Assembly: GCF_000003195.3 (NCBI RefSeq)
Contig: NC_012871.2
Location: 21,024,658-21,088,657, forward strand
From: Sorghum bicolor
Lineage: Eukaryota > Streptophyta > Magnoliopsida > Poales > Poaceae
DNA: 64,000 bases
Direction of reading: 5' to 3'
Part shown: piece by piece, positions 46,529 through 58,427 of the stretch
How positions within the stretch are numbered: position 1 is the stretch's first letter
How the letters are laid out: every line of letters starts with the position of its first letter
Position numbers and translations under genes: made by a program
Notes under the pieces: generated by a model
Database searches by the model: none
What the model saw: only the letters and a program-made list of their open reading frames with translations
What the model was told of the DNA's origin: nothing

Positions 46529-46838
46529 AGCTTCAGCAATTGGTAGCTAGCTTCTTCTTCTCTTGATTGCTTTGGTTCTGATGATGAAGAGTTGAATGTA
46601 CCCAAAGTCAATCCTGATATACCCTATATAAAAATATAAACATAGAAAAACAACAGGGTGAACCTGCCAAAGCAGAGGTGCCTTGTTATGATTTCTCACT
46701 TAGTAGCTGTTTTTATGCAATTATTTCTCTATAGTCTAGTCTAATATTTTATATGAATAACCTTGACTGATTTTCTGGCTTTCCTAAGTATTACCCTTTT
46801 GTTCCCCTTTATGACTTATTCATGAGAATCGTATAAAT

Positions 46839-46855
46839 CCCCGGCAACGGCGCCA
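46839..46855 (-). other. Primer-binding site of element B (tRNA-Asp)
   Basis: Minus strand TGGCGCCGTTGCCGGGG, 8 bases inside the LTR end, complementary to the last 17 bases (with CCA) of plant tRNA-Asp. Confidence 0.9.
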
Positions 46856-46863
46856 GAAATGCT

Positions 46864-48377
46864 TGTTGACACTAGCTAACACCACTTAGATACTAGGTTG
46901 TCATCCCCAGCATGGTGCCAGAGTGTACAAAGGTATTTATAAATGTAAAGGGCTCTCTAGAAAATAATCTATTCTATCCGCAAGCGCACAGATAAAACAC
47001 CTCATTGTAGCATTTCACCACGATAAGTATTCCAGGTATCGTTATTTATAATTTTGCTCAAGGGATCTAAAGAAGATGAAATTAAATCAAGGGGCAAAAT
47101 CTATCAAGGCATAGACTAGAGATAAACTTGCAAGAACATGATTACTAATGAGAAACTCGTCACACAGTCACTTACTTTTAGCAGGGGGTAAACCATAAAG
47201 ATAATGATAATAAAGTATAAGTTCATGGGTAGATGACACAGCGATTAGAAAATAGACTACTCCTCATATGTAGGTGATGTCGGATTAGCTAGAGAATGGA
47301 TTCTAAGTTATCTACTAACTACTAAGTCATAATCTACTCTAGTTATCTACAAGATCATATATAGCATAAAAGACTCTTCATTCATGTATAAGGAATATTG
47401 ATAAAGTAAATCAGAGCATCGCATGACTTACTCCACAATACCGGTTCTGCATGTCCTATCAACGGAGGGTGGACTATATAAGAATCAACGAAGCTGTCAC
47501 TATCGCGAACTACCACACGACCCGGCTAATAGGATACATTTGCAGATAAATAACATCTAAGCACCACGCTCACATGTGATCTATCACCTAACTCCCTCGC
47601 ATCAAGAGCTAAGCGCTTTGCAAACTTATACATAAACTCATTATCAATTAGAATTATATCAAATATAGAACTAGAGCAAACTAAGAACATAATAATTAGA
47701 GACATAATGCAATTAGAACAAAGAATTAGAGAAAGATATGAATAATACCAATCTTTATTACCGAAGATCCGAATCCACAACGTAGTGCTCTACTTCTCTA
47801 ATTGCTATCTAATCAAACCTCTAAACTTGAAGGATTAGGGAGTAGCTAATTCTAATTCTCTGTGGGAGAGAAACTCAAAACCCTAACTTTGATGGCTACC
47901 TCTGAATAATGATTTCTCCTCTTCTCCTCCAGGGGCCAGGGGGTCTGGTTTTATAGTCCCCTCAAGTGAACGTGAGCCATTGGATCAAACCGACATAGAT
48001 TGTATGGTTTTGATTGATCCTTTAGGCCGGTGGAGCGTAGTCTTGAAGCAGAGTCCTGATTGGACTCCTGACCTGGGCGGGCGCCCAAGGGGGGTGGGCG
48101 GCCACCCTGCCCTCGAGCCCGATCGTGCTCTCGTTCATTCCCGTGGCTTCTGGATTCTTCTAGATTGAGGAAAATTGCGCGGCACGTAATTATCTCGCTG
48201 TAAACATGACATGTGGGCCTTCTCTCCATATTATCTGATAACCCCCTGCAGAAATAGATAAACACCAAAGCTCGTGGAATTCTGTCAGATAAAACCCTAA
48301 TTCTAGATGTTTGTTTCATATTGATCCTTTTTCATGTTTATTTGATTATTAATTTTAGTACTTAAGGACCGTCAACA
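46864..48377 (-). repeat. Element B LTR, copy 2 (shared middle LTR, 1514 bp)
   Basis: Serves as 5' LTR of the complete unit and as 3' LTR of the deleted unit: a primer site lies on its low side and a polypurine tract (48378-48397) on its high side. Exactly as long as copy 1. Confidence 0.93.
47949..47955 (-). promoter_or_regulatory. LTR TATA box of element B
   Basis: Minus strand GACTATAAAACCAG; transcription would start about 30 bases on, near the CCCTGGCCCCTGGAGG block. Upstream lies the GC-rich palindromic module (48074-48108). The same box is at 40204-40210 and, in element C, at 50577-50583 and 57214-57220. Confidence 0.65.
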
Positions 48378-49347
48378 AACTCCCCCAAGCTTACCCTTTG
48401 CTCGTCCCTGAGCAAACAGCTAAACTCAGACGGATCAGGAGTTGCTTCGATGTTTTCTTTCCTGACAGGCACACATGCTTTTATACAAAATTCTTCCAGA
48501 TTAGAGTGAAGTGTTATGGAGTTTAGTACCTGCACTTAAATCTTAAGTAATCGAAAGACAAAATAGTTAAGTCAAGCACTATCCCTCCTGTTTATACTTC
48601 ACCTTTGTTCCAGAGTTTTTCATAAGTTTTCAAAATAAAACTCAGAGTTCCCAGTAATAATCTCTCAAATCTCTCTATATGTGGTATTTGTGGATCCTTA
48701 CCATAATGTCACTTACCTATAGCTAATGGAATATTTATGTGGAGCTTATAGGAGTGAAAACAGCTCATACATATGTTGTCTAATCGAGCCATGGATCCAA
48801 AGGAACTCAACATATAATTAAATCAAGATGTGCATGTGTGATGGAGTAAATGATAGTGATGATTAAAATGTATAAGTAATAATAAAACTTGGTTCTCATT
48901 GCTCCTCATATTGCTATCTCTCCTCTTCTTTGATCTTTGCTTTGGGAGAACATGGGCTATCTTTTTCTCTCTTCTTCTCTCTTTTTTTTCAGGTGGGTAG
49001 TAGATACCCCTAATTCTACTGTCGGACACTTGTCCATTTTTTCCTCTCAAGTGGGCATCTTTGTACCCCTAATTCTACTTCGGACACTTGTCCATTTTTA
49101 CCTCTCGTCTCACTCTTTTTCTTTCTTTTTCGAGGTTCCGGGCACTTGCCCCTTTTTATTTCCTCGTATATTTTTGCATAACCCATGCCTCTTCTACATT
49201 GAATCTTTTTAGAGAGAGAGAATAACAATATTCGGGACAGTGAGTGATAATATTTTTAGCAATTTTAATGAATGATGATGAATGGTGTAGTAGATGTGTG
49301 CAAGTGAATATCTTAATTTAACCACATGAAAAGCTCCTAAGGGTCTA
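48378..49347 (-). other. Second internal unit of element B, part 1
   Basis: Matches 40633-41545 closely, starting with the polypurine tract. Continues at 57648 after element C. Near 48990-49110 it has one extra copy of a roughly 65-bp unit. Confidence 0.85.
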
Positions 49348-49352
49348 CACAG

Positions 49353-51005
49353 TGTTGGGTATTTTTAACATCATTACCAAAAGTAGACTAAGTTCTCTAA
49401 ATCTAGTAACAGTGCCAAAAATGCCAAACCTATCCCTTACACCGCTTAAGCCAAGTTGTCATCCCCAGCATGATATAAGAGACGCGGTATTGAAATATGC
49501 AATTGCTCTTCTAAATAAATAATGAATGGGATCTGCAAGCGCACAGATTAATACCGATGCAGCATTTTAACCGGGAAGTATTCCAGGTATCGTTATTTAT
49601 ATTTTTACCACTGGGAAGGGATTAATCAATCATCAATATTGATTACAGAATAGCATATGAGATTGAGCATCTATCATTGCATGTATAATTTAGAACATTA
49701 TATCTAAATCTTCATACAGGGATAAGTGTCACATAAAAGATATATGAAATAATAATAGTGACAAGGATAACTAATCTGATCTAGCCACATAATAAATATG
49801 ATAAGCACCTCAATTAGATACTCTAGAAAGTCATTAGCATGGTATTAGAACGAACTACAAGAATATTCCCTAAGTTATTCTCAACTATATAGTCTAGAAT
49901 TATCATAGTTAGTGCAAGCATACTTAGCAATCATTGCGAGACAAGACTACGCCCATGCATAGTGATATTAGCAAGGAATATGAGAAACATAGCAATCACT
50001 CTCCTGTAATAATGTTGCTCTGCCAGCCCAATACACGAGAGGGGGACTATATAAGAATCAATGAAGCTGTCACTATCACGAACTACCCCACGATCTGGCA
50101 TATTGGGTACAATCGCAGATAAATACGGTATAAGCACCACGCCTACACAATATCTATCATTTACCCATGGATCCGATGGATAAATGCTATACGATCCTAA
50201 GCATGTATATAGATCCAAAACTAAGCCAAGTATATAACTATGATAAACTAAGAACAATATAATCTTGAATATAAGCAAGTAGAGCAAAGTCATAAGCAAT
50301 ATATTGAAGTAGAACAAAGTCATATTCATAATATTGAAGAACAAAGATAATTAGAAAGTAATTAGAAGCACAATTAGAAGATTACCAAGAATCCTCCTGA
50401 CAGATCCGAAAACCAATCGAAGATTGACTCCTTCTAGTTCTAATCCTATGTAGCTATGCTAATCTAGATATCTAATTGATGTGGTGGCTCTAATCTTGAT
50501 CAGAGGCTTCTTCTCCCTTGATGGAACTATGAATTAGGGTTGAGAGGCTCTCTCCTCCAGGGGCCAGGGGGTCTGGTTTTATAGTCCCTTCAAGTGAATA
50601 TGGGCCCTTGGATCAAACCGACATAGATTGTATGGTTTAGATTCATCCTTTAGGTCGGTGGAGATCACCCGCAAAGCAGAGTCCTGATTGGACTCAGGGG
50701 CAGGGCGGGCGCCCTGACCAACTGGGCGGCCGCCCAGGGTCTGGCCCCGTTTCGCCTCCGCTTCGGTCTCGTGGCTTCTGGAGTCTTCTAGATGTAAGAT
50801 AATTGCGCAGCACGTTAATATCTTTACGTAATCCCGACATGTGGGCCTTTCTTCCGTATTTCCTGATAACCCCCTGCAGAAATAGACAAACACCAAAACT
50901 CGTGGAATTCTGTCAGATAAAACCCTAAGTCTGGATGTTGATTTCATTTGGATCCTTTTCTTTGTTTATTTGATAATTAAATTTGATACTTAAGGACCGT
51001 CAACA
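49353..51005 (-). repeat. Element C 3' LTR (1653 bp)
   Basis: Ends TGTTGGGTATT...CCGTCAACA. TATA box at 50577-50583 and GC-rich palindromic module (GGGCGGGCGCCC and GGGCGGCCGCCC) at 50702-50737. Confidence 0.93.
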
Positions 51006-51024
51006 AACTCCCCCAAGCTTACCT
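51006..51024 (-). other. Polypurine tract of element C
   Basis: Minus strand GGTAAGCTTGGGGGAGTT, directly before the 3' LTR. Confidence 0.8.
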
Positions 51025-53177
51025 CTTGCTCGTCCCTGAGCAAGGATAGACTCAGCTATGGATCAAAAGTTGTTGCAATATATTTTTAAAAATTGACGGT
51101 ACACATGTTTTTTAAATAAGATCTCATCTCTGAGTTAGAGTAAACTGTCAAGACTTAAAACTTACTTACTTTACCTTCACCATGAGACTTGTAACTGTCA
51201 CTTCTGTCTTGAGTGGTTAAAAGATAGAACAGTCTAGCCAAGTGCTATGTCTCTTATTCTTGATCAGCTATAGCTCTGGGGTTTTTTGCAGATTTTCAAA
51301 TAAAACTCAGAGATTCCTTGTATGATTCTCTCAGGTCTCTCTTTTGTGGTATTTCTGGATCCTTACCAAGGCAGTGATGGTATATGCCTTCTCTCAAGAT
51401 ATGTAGTATTTGTGGTATAAGGCATAGTAACATTGCCTTCTCTCTCACCCTACTCTAATAAGGCTTTAATATCTGGAGCTCATAGGTGGGAGATAAAGTA
51501 TACATACTTACAAGACATTTATTGCATAGTCAAACCATGGATCCAAAGAAACAAATCAATAAGCCAAATCAAGATGTGCATGTGTGGCGGATGAATGATG
51601 TATGGTGATGATAGTGATAACAATGATGAAAACAATGGTGGTGGAAGTCTAATTCTACTTTTGCTCTTTTGAGGGGATACATACCTTCCTTGCTTTTGAA
51701 ACTTTATGAGGAGAATGAGATGCTCTTCGTTTTCTTTTCTCTCAGGTGGGTATCTTGTACCCCTAATTCTACTGTCGGACACTTGTCTATTTTTACCTCT
51801 CGTCTCACTTTTTCTTTTCTTTCGAGGTTCCGAGCACTTGCTCCTTTTTATTTCCTCGTATCTCTTTTTTTTTAATTAGAGCATTCATCTCTTGAGATAA
51901 TATAGCAAGTGGTAGTAACAAGATAACTTGAGCATTTATTTCACAAGGGGAAACAGAAATATTTTTGGTTATTCTCTTCCGGATTAGGAGTAGAATATTT
52001 TTTAGGTGGCTCTAGAGATGGAATGGGTGGATATATGTGGATGGTACTTCCGGAGTAGAAGTAGCATATATGAGTGGACGTGCAAGTGAAATCTTGATTT
52101 AACCACATGACAAGCTCCTAAGGGTCTACACAGCTTGACCACACTCAATGCTCATAAGCAGTAAATAGTAAATGTGTGGCTCAAAGTCTAGCAAGCATGT
52201 ATATATGGCTGTGGTAGGAATTTAAACTCTCAACATACAGGAACTCATCATGCAACATTTTAAAGATTTTCAAAGATAAAATTCTCCAGAATTCTAGCAT
52301 CTCTAGGAACAAATAAGCAGCAGCTCAACCTTCCCATATCATATCCGTTAACAACTTAGACTTTTGATCAAGTTTTCATCCCACAAGTTTAGGTCTAGAG
52401 CAAGATTTAAATTATAACAGTTATATCTAAACTTGAGAGAGAACTTAAAATTTGCAAATTAGGCAGAGCAACTTTCATCATATCCATGCTTAAGTTTTAT
52501 TTAGATACAGATTAGCATAGCCACTTTATTTATTTATTAAACACACTAAGCAAAATATATATATATATATAAGCATAAAATCTTTATTTGGTTTTCCATA
52601 GTTTATGTGTATTTATATTCTAAAATAATATAAGTATAAAGATAGATAGAAATACTTATCGATATAAATGGGGGTGCTCTCCCCCAAGCTGAATTTTGAC
52701 GTAATTTCCCTTGATGTAGCTAACAGGTGGCAGAGGTGTATTTGAAAGTCAGCAGCATTCTGACAGCGATTAGAATGTCCTCCGTCTGCTAGTCTTCTTA
52801 AATTCTGTGGAGCTCAAATAGACAACAAAGCTTGTGGAACTGGTTAAGTGTTAGCATAAATATCTAGCCTTTATCATGTTGAGACTCCTTAATAATTGTT
52901 ACTCCCTGTTTTTATATTTTCATTTTATAAAGCAGAAAAATATTTATTTTATTTTTATGCCACCACAGTGAATGTACTTATGGGTTTTATGCCACTCGTC
53001 TACTCACATGGGGCTTACTATTTTTCACATTTTTTTATTTTATTTTTAAGATAGTATGTACTTGATTATCTAAGTAAAATAATTGAAATAATTGAAAGGG
53101 AAAGGATAACTACCAAGTTTACCTCTTGGCAAGGCGTTCGGTGTTTTTAAGTCCTCCGAACGGGACTCTCCATCTTC
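51025..53177 (-). other. Noncoding region downstream of Gag-protease in element C
   Basis: No ORF2 and no pol. Shares short blocks with the 3' regions of A and B. An extra polypurine-like copy (CAGCTTGGGGGAGAGC on the minus strand) lies at 52678-52693. Confidence 0.6.
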
Positions 53178-55826
53178 TTAATCGTCCTGAGGTTCGTTGG
53201 GTGGCGTAGTCGGTACTTCCGGCAATGCCTCCTCTTCTTGTATAGTTATCTTCATTTTCCATACCTGACTCGGTGCTTCCGTATCCTCTGGATAATTCTG
53301 TTTAAACTCAACGTCTTCTGATCTTACAACTTCTCCTTCATAGTCTGCCCATCCGTCCTTGATGATCTGCCTCCTCTGGTTGCGGTTGCGTCTCTTTCTG
53401 ACCTGCTTAGATTCTTCAACGATATAGTTAGAGTCAGTAAAGTAATGGCATACCTTCTCTGAGGGGAAGTGCATATGGACTTCTCCGGTTCCAATGTAGA
53501 TAATTGCTTTAACGGTGCTGAGGAACGGTCTTCCAAGGATGATGGGTGGATCATATTCGTCTTCTCCCATGTCAACAACTTGAAAGTCTGAGTAGACAAA
53601 GTGATCATCTATTTTGACTGGGACATCAGTTACTGTTCCTTTAACTTCTCGAAATGTCTGATCTGCCATCTGGAGCTGAATGTATGTTGGTCTTAGTGGC
53701 ATGGTCCCGAACAAGAGCCGATAGGTGACTGCGGCCATTATATTGACGCCCGATCCGGTGTCGCAAATTGTCTTGTAGAAGTTGTATCCATTTATTGAGC
53801 AATAGATGCTTGGCATTCCTGGGTCGTCCTTCTTGGTCAAAAATGGTGACTTAAGTTGATGATCTTGACCTCCATGAACTACAGTGACCATCTTCGCTGA
53901 CTCGGTCCACACTTGCTTGTTCCTGTTTCTCCTGTTGGTCCTCTTCCTTGATTTACGTCTGGATTGATCTGGAATTTGTGTAGTCTTGTTCTTGAAGAAA
54001 AATGTCTCCTTCTTCCCTTTGACGTAGAAACTGATCTTGGCAGCACTGGCGTAGATGATAGCTCCCGTGGTGTTCAAGAATGGCCTCCCTAGGATGATAG
54101 GTGATCTCTCATCATTTCCGGTCTCTACCACTACGAAGTCTGCTGGGGCATATAAGGTACCAACTCGGACACAAAGGTTCCTCACGATTCCTTTTGGAAA
54201 AGTTATCATCTGATCTGCAAACTGCAAACACATGGTTGTTTCTAATAAAGGATATGTAAAGAATTTTTCATAGAGTACCCTGGGTATAATGTTGACGCTA
54301 GAGCCAAAGTCACAGAGTGCTTCTGGGAAGTCCACCATGCCGATGGAGATCGGGATGACGGGGCGTCCTGGATCGCCTCTCTTGACCGGCAGACGGTCAG
54401 TAGTGAATTCAGTGACGGGGTTACTCCAATTACCTGCATCAAACATGTCTACAAGATTTGCAGATTCTAATCCTTCCGGTTGTGATGGTATACCGAGGTT
54501 AGTAGTAGGAACAGCAGCAGCTATTTGATTTAACTGGGATTCAATCATTTTATTAAAGCTAATTTGATTTTTGATGGCAGTAGAGAAATTATCCATTCTA
54601 TTATTTATATTTTCTAGTATTTTATCATTAGATGCCAATTTCTTAGATAGGTTATCCATTAACTTTCCTTGATTAGACACTAACTCTCTCAAAGGTGGAA
54701 AACTATTATTATTGTTGTAAGAATTGTTACCTTGATAATTACCTGAGTAGTTAGGCCTCTGTTGATTCCAACCTTGATTTTGTTGAGGACGGTTGTAGTA
54801 GTAGCTGTTGTTGTTGTTGATGTAGTTCACATCCTCAAGTATCTCAGGACAGTGGTTGCCTGAGTGTCCAGTATCTCCACACTCCTCACAAATCATGTGA
54901 GAGTCGTAGATGTGCATAACTTCTTTCTTGTCTCCAGCTCTATCATCGAGCTTCTTCATGAGTAGGTCTAGTTTTGCAGACAGCATGTCTACCTCCTTCA
55001 GCTGATGCATACCTCCACCTCTCTTGCGTGTCTGAGTCCTCTCTTCATTCCAGCTTTGATTGGACGCCATCTTCTCCACAAGAACTGTGGCTTGTGGTAT
55101 AGTAAGTGATAAGAATGCTCCTCCAGCTGCAGCATCCATGGTCTCTCGGGCACTGTTGCCGAGCCCATGATAAAACGTCTGCATCAATAGCCAACTCTCC
55201 ATTCCATGATGGGGACATTCTAGGATGTAGTCTTGAAAGCGCTCCCATGCTTCTGGAACAGATTCATCATTTTGTTGCTGAAAACTTGTAATCTTCCCAC
55301 GGAGAGCATTGGTCTTGCCCATGGGAAAGAACTTTGCCAGGAAGTTTGTTGAGCAGAGTGCCCACGTAGTATTCTTCTCCTTTGTAGCGTAGAACCACTG
55401 CTTCGCTCTTCCTAACAGTGAGAATGGGAAGAGGCGAAGTAGTATAGCGTCTTTGGAAACTCCTGCTATGGTGAATGTGTTGCAAATCTCCAGGAAGTGT
55501 TGTAAATGAGCACTAGCATCTTCGTGTGCCTTCCCACAGAACTGGTTGGATTGCACCATGTTGATAAGTCCAGGCTTGAGCTCAAAGTTGCCATCGATCT
55601 CTGCAGCAGGTCCAGTGCGGATGTTGTCCGTAGTGGGAGCTGAGAACTTGCGGATTGATTTGTTCGCCATGGCTTCGAACTCTGAAGACAAGTTCCGGTG
55701 ATCTTCTTGATTGGATGAAGCTTCTTCGTGAAGTGTTGATGATCTTTTCTTGAGCTTGGCTCTCGTCTTCTTGAATAATGCTTCGGGATTGTCAACAAAA
55801 TTTCCTGGAAGATGTCTTCTATTCAT
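53178..55826 (-). CDS. Gag-protease polyprotein of element C with two retropepsin-like domains, 882 residues
   Basis: Intact. The Gag core lies about residues 75-250 (LINMVQSNQFCGKAHEDASAH, in part; LLRLFPFSLLGRAKQWFY; CPHHGMESWLLMQTFYHGL). A CCHC zinc knuckle (C-EE-C-GDTG-H-SGNH-C) is near 310-322, then an Asn/Tyr/Gln-rich linker. Two protease-like domains follow: the first with CDFGSS near residue 506 and IILGRPFLN near 580; the second, after a basic Arg/Lys linker, with the canonical CDTGSG near 688 and IILGRPFLS near 763. A short acidic tail ends the protein. It would form the capsid and process itself. The first domain has Phe where Thr or Ser is normal, so catalysis may rest on the second. 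No polymerase follows. Confidence 0.85.
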   Translation of the reverse strand: MNRRHLPGNFVDNPEALFKKTRAKLKKRSSTLHEEASSNQEDHRNLSSEFEAMANKSIRKFSAPTTDNIRTGPAAEIDGNFELKPGLINMVQSNQFCGKAHEDASAHLQHFLEICNTFTIAGVSKDAILLRLFPFSLLGRAKQWFYATKEKNTTWALCSTNFLAKFFPMGKTNALRGKITSFQQQNDESVPEAWERFQDYILECPHHGMESWLLMQTFYHGLGNSARETMDAAAGGAFLSLTIPQATVLVEKMASNQSWNEERTQTRKRGGGMHQLKEVDMLSAKLDLLMKKLDDRAGDKKEVMHIYDSHMICEECGDTGHSGNHCPEILEDVNYINNNNSYYYNRPQQNQGWNQQRPNYSGNYQGNNSYNNNNSFPPLRELVSNQGKLMDNLSKKLASNDKILENINNRMDNFSTAIKNQISFNKMIESQLNQIAAAVPTTNLGIPSQPEGLESANLVDMFDAGNWSNPVTEFTTDRLPVKRGDPGRPVIPISIGMVDFPEALCDFGSSVNIIPRVLYEKFFTYPLLETTMCLQFADQMITFPKGIVRNLCVRVGTLYAPADFVVVETGNDERSPIILGRPFLNTTGAIIYASAAKISFYVKGKKETFFFKNKTTQIPDQSRRKSRKRTNRRNRNKQVWTESAKMVTVVHGGQDHQLKSPFLTKKDDPGMPSIYCSINGYNFYKTICDTGSGVNIMAAVTYRLLFGTMPLRPTYIQLQMADQTFREVKGTVTDVPVKIDDHFVYSDFQVVDMGEDEYDPPIILGRPFLSTVKAIIYIGTGEVHMHFPSEKVCHYFTDSNYIVEESKQVRKRRNRNQRRQIIKDGWADYEGEVVRSEDVEFKQNYPEDTEAPSQVWKMKITIQEEEALPEVPTTPPNEPQDD

Positions 55827-55961
55827 ACATTCCCCTGCATAAGATAAAATAGAAAAATATCGGGGTAAAACTGTATAAGAGAATAGATAAGCTCAATCAT
55901 ATTAGTGATGCGAATGATAACTCAAAATCTTTTATTCTATTCCTGATTGGTAATCAACCTT
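55827..55961 (-). other. 5' leader of element C
   Basis: Short untranslated region between primer site and Gag start. Confidence 0.5.
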
Positions 55962-55978
55962 CCCCGGCAACGGCGCCA
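55962..55978 (-). other. Primer-binding site of element C (tRNA-Asp)
   Basis: Minus strand TGGCGCCGTTGCCGGGG, 8 bases from the LTR, identical to that of element B. Confidence 0.9.
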
Positions 55979-55986
55979 AAAATGCT

Positions 55987-57642
55987 TGTTGGGTATTCTT
56001 AACATCATTACCAAAAGTAGACTAAGTTCTCTAAATCTAGTAACAGTGCCAAAAATGCCAAACCTATCCCTTACACCACTTAAGCCAAGTTGTCATCCCC
56101 AGCATGATATAAGAGACGCGGTATTGAAATATGCAATTGCTCTTCTAAATAAATAATGAATGGGATCTGCAAGCGCACAGATTAATACCGATGCAGCATT
56201 TTAACCGGGAAGTATTCCAGGTATCGTTATTTATATTTTTACCACTGGGAAGGGATTAATCAATCATCAATATTGATTACAGAATAGCATATGAGATTGA
56301 GCATCTATCATTGCATGTATAATTGAGAACATTATATCTAACTCTTCATACAGGGATAAGTGTCACATAAAAGATATATGAAATAATAATAGTGACAAGG
56401 ATAACTAATCTGATCTAGCCACATAATAAATATGATAAGCACCTCAATTAGATACTCTAGAAAGTCATTAGCATGGTATTAGAACGAACTATAAGAATAT
56501 TCCCTAAGTTATTCTCAACTATATAGTCTAGCATTATCATAGTTAGTGAAAGCATACTTAGCAATCATTGCGAGACAAGACTACGCCCATGCATAGTGAT
56601 ATTAGCAAGGAATATGAGAAACATAGCAATCACTCTCCTGTAATAATGTTGCTCTACCAGCCCAATACACGAGAGGGGGACTATATAAGAATCAATGAAG
56701 CTGTCACTATCACGAACTACCCCACGATCTGGCATATTGGGTACAATCGCAGATAAATACGGTATAAGCACCACGCCTACACAATATCTATCATTTACCC
56801 ATGGATCCGATGGATAAATGCTATACGATCCTAAGCATGTATATAGATCCAATCTAACTAAGCCAAGTATATAACTATGATAAACTAAGAACAATATAAT
56901 CTTGAATATAAGCAAGTAGAGCAAAGTCATAAGCAATATATTGAAGTAGAACAAAGTCATATTCATAATATTGAAGAACAAAGATAATTAGAAAGTAATT
57001 AGAAGCACAATTAGAAGATTACCAAGAATCCTCCTGACAGATCCGAAAACCAATCGAAGATTGACTCCTTCTAGTTCTAATCCTATGTAGCTATGCTAAT
57101 CTAGATATCTAATTGATGTGGTGGCTCTAATCTTGATCAGAGGCTTCTTCTCCCTTGATGGAACTATGAATTAGGGTTGAGAGGCTCTCTCCTCCAGGGG
57201 CCAGGGGGTCTGGTTTTATAGTCCCTTCAAGTGAATATGGGCCCTTGGATCAAACCGACATAGATTGTATGGTTTAGATTCATCCTTTAGGTCGGTGGAG
57301 ATCACCCGCAAAGCAGAGTCCTGATTGGACTCAGGGGCAGGGCGGGCGCCCTGACCAACTGGGCGGCCGCCCAGGGTCTGGCCCCGTTTCGCCTCCGCTT
57401 CGGTCTCGTGGCTTCTGGAGTCTTCTAGATGTAAGATAATTGCGCAGCACGTTAATATCTTTACGTAATCCTGACATGTGGGCCTTTCTTCCGTATTTCC
57501 TGATAACCCCCTGCAGAAATAGACAAACACCAAAACTCGTGGAATTCTGTCAGATAAAACCCTAAGTCTGGATGTTGATTTCATTTGGATCCTTTTCTTT
57601 GTTTATTTGATAATTAAATTTGATACTTAAGGGCCGTCAACA
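55987..57642 (-). repeat. Element C 5' LTR (1656 bp)
   Basis: Ends TGTTGGGTATT...CCGTCAACA. TATA box on the minus strand at 57214-57220 with the GC-rich module at 57340-57375 upstream of it. Confidence 0.93.
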
Positions 57643-57647
57643 CACAG

Positions 57648-58427
57648 CTCGATCAAACTCAATGTAAATAGTAAAAAAAATGTTATAGCAAGTATGGCTG
57701 TGGTAGGTAGTTTTGTTATGCTAGGAACTCATCATGTGACTTGTAAGTTTTCAAAATAAATCTCCAGAACTTAGTGTAGTAGGAACAAGATAAACAATAG
57801 CTCAACTTTATATCATGCCTTTCTCTTACCTAGATTTTAGTTTTATGCTTCTCAAAGATAGTAATTTCAGTTTTAATAATTCCTGGAAGAACTCTAATAT
57901 AAAAGCTAGGTACTTGTAGGTAAGCAAACAGAGCAACGGTTCATCATTTCCATCATGTATCTTTTTGGTCTTTTTATTTTTTTAGAGATTAAGACTTAGT
58001 AGATAAATAAAGCATACTTATCTACACACTCTTTTTATTTTGTTTTCATGTTTATAAAATGCAGTAATTTAAAACAGGAAAATATTTATTGGGTTTTCTA
58101 AGTTTTTCCTTTTAAGATAAAATACTAAAATAGAAAAGAATAAATACGAAGAGCGAATAAAAACTTACTTGATAAATTGGGAAGGAACTCCCCCAAGCTG
58201 GATGTTGCCGTCGGTCTTACCCAATGTTCCAGAACCGCATCATGGTTGTGATGTTGTCGTTCATTGTTGTTGTATCTTGTCTCAGCTCTTGCACTGCAGC
58301 GGTATGGTCCTGGTTCCATTTTTGTTGTTCTTCCAGGAGTCTTCCATGTTCTGCTTGCGTGTTCTGGATGTCGAGGAGGGTGTTGTCGGTACGAGTGAAG
58401 AAAGCACCGGCCTCTTCATTCATGTAT
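57648..58427 (-). other. Second internal unit of element B, part 2, with deletion junction
   Basis: Matches 41550-42315 and then stops inside ORF2. At 58412-58427 it joins LTR sequence through a short direct repeat; about 5 kb (most of ORF2, Gag-protease, primer site and 499 bp of LTR) is missing. Confidence 0.88.
58217..58416 (-). pseudogene. ORF2 3' fragment at the deletion junction
   Basis: Encodes the last 65 or so residues of ORF2 (from EEAGAFFTRTDNTLLDIQN to the stop), nearly the same as in 42120-42315. The upstream part is deleted, and the open frame now starts in LTR sequence. Confidence 0.85.

Larger units (their letters stand above)
49353..57642 (-). mobile_element. Element C: complete non-autonomous LTR retrotransposon (8290 bp)
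   Basis: LTRs 55987-57642 (5') and 49353-51005 (3'), primer site 55962-55978, Gag-protease 53178-55826, polypurine tract 51006-51024. It is flanked by a perfect duplication CACAG (49348-49352 and 57643-57647), inside the second internal unit of element B. Only about 11 substitutions and one short length change separate its LTRs by eye, so it is younger than B. No reverse transcriptase, RNase H, integrase or ORF2. Confidence 0.93.

Noticed and set aside
47951..48319. A 122-codon frame (MKQTSRIRVLSDRIP-type) conserved in every LTR (also 8421, 40206, 50579, 57216, 59016)
   Set aside because: It lies in U3 and ends at the LTR TATA box, so it is not downstream of its own promoter. Similarity is explained by common descent of the LTRs, and the 8421 copy has a different C-terminus through frame drift.
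46864..48377. Two independent element B insertions side by side
   Set aside because: The inner LTR has no target duplication at its edges and is bordered by internal sequence on both sides; AGTAG flanks only the outer ends.
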